Shown here: positions 62,364-62,490 of the stretch, one piece after another
Layout of the letters: every line of letters begins with the position of its first letter
How positions within the stretch are numbered: the first letter of the stretch is position 1
Source: Terriglobia bacterium
GTDB lineage: Bacteria > Acidobacteriota > Terriglobia > JAIQFV01
DNA: 62,490 nucleotides
Direction of reading: 5' to 3'
NCBI GenBank assembly: GCA_020073085.1
Contig: JAIQFV010000028.1
Location: 1 to 62,490, forward strand
Made by a program: the position numbers and the translations under genes
The notes under the pieces: generated by a model
Databases searched by the model: none
Told to the model about the DNA's origin: nothing
The model's input: only the letters and a program-made list of their open reading frames with translations

Positions 62364-62490
62364 CCGCGTGAAAGAGTTCTTTTTGTATTTGAACTTGATC
62401 CGTGCTTTTTTCCGGGTGAACTGCCAGTTGATTTTCACTTGATCGTGGTTGACCCTTCGGTTCCAAGCCCGCGACTCCCGCCGTAGCAAC
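62364..62490. other. end of window, no feature seen
   Basis: The last 127 bases contain no frame or motif I can support. Confidence 0.4.

Overview
The window looks like a chromosomal stretch of an Acidobacteriota genome (inference). It holds six FtsX/MacB-type permease genes of the acidobacterial duplicated orphan permease (ADOP) kind without a neighbouring ATPase. Two of these are preceded by a PadR regulator gene. It also has a soluble-kinase/beta-propeller Ser/Thr kinase, a DUF11-rich surface protein, many secreted proteins, and an unusually large load of dispersed palindromic repeats. No rRNA, tRNA, CRISPR array, integrase or intact insertion sequence is visible. Most genes have a clear GGAGG-type ribosome binding site, which was used to choose starts. 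The most notable content is two genes that each carry one in-frame UGA exactly at the first redox position of a thioredoxin active site. In the gene at 2542-4518 (plus strand) the UGA gives U-H-L-C. In the gene at 12415-13722 (minus strand) it gives W-A-P-W-U-Y-S-C. Both continue in the same frame with recognisable thioredoxin-fold sequence, both have a putative SECIS-like hairpin just after the UGA, and both are secreted. I interpret them as selenoproteins. Layout: 1-5100 holds a secreted TPR/DUF1579 protein, two-component gene remnants, a 54-bp tandem repeat and the first selenoprotein. 5125-10761 holds an ADOP permease, a 5'-truncated Rhs toxin with an L,D-transpeptidase-like tip and its candidate periplasmic immunity gene, and a frameshifted secreted protein. 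11072-17578 holds a secreted protein of unknown function, the second selenoprotein divergent from a MocR-like regulator, and an M13 metallopeptidase lipoprotein. 18350-23536 is one giant repeat-rich surface protein. 24418-32176 holds gamma-glutamyltransferase, DUF2911, epoxide hydrolase, DinB, SRPBCC and glyoxalase-fold genes. 32317-44288 holds three ADOP permeases, DinB, a RidA/threonine-dehydratase-type pair with an ArsR regulator, and a PadR gene. 45208-50638 holds a tandem pair of Crp/Fnr regulators, a receiver/zinc-ribbon protein and a Ser/Thr kinase with a beta-propeller. 51087-62363 holds a small symmetric six-cysteine protein, a BNR protein, a four-helix-bundle protein set in inverted heptamer arrays, a broken propeller sensor/LuxR pair, a PadR-ADOP operon, an internally deleted ADOP gene and an FG-GAP repeat protein. 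Functionally the window is dominated by envelope and extracytoplasmic proteins (orphan permeases, peptidases, redox proteins, surface repeats) plus small transcriptional regulators. Gene decay is frequent: at least eight remnants or chimeras are visible, several with their break at a dispersed repeat. Repeats fill nearly all long intergenic stretches, in at least six families described separately.
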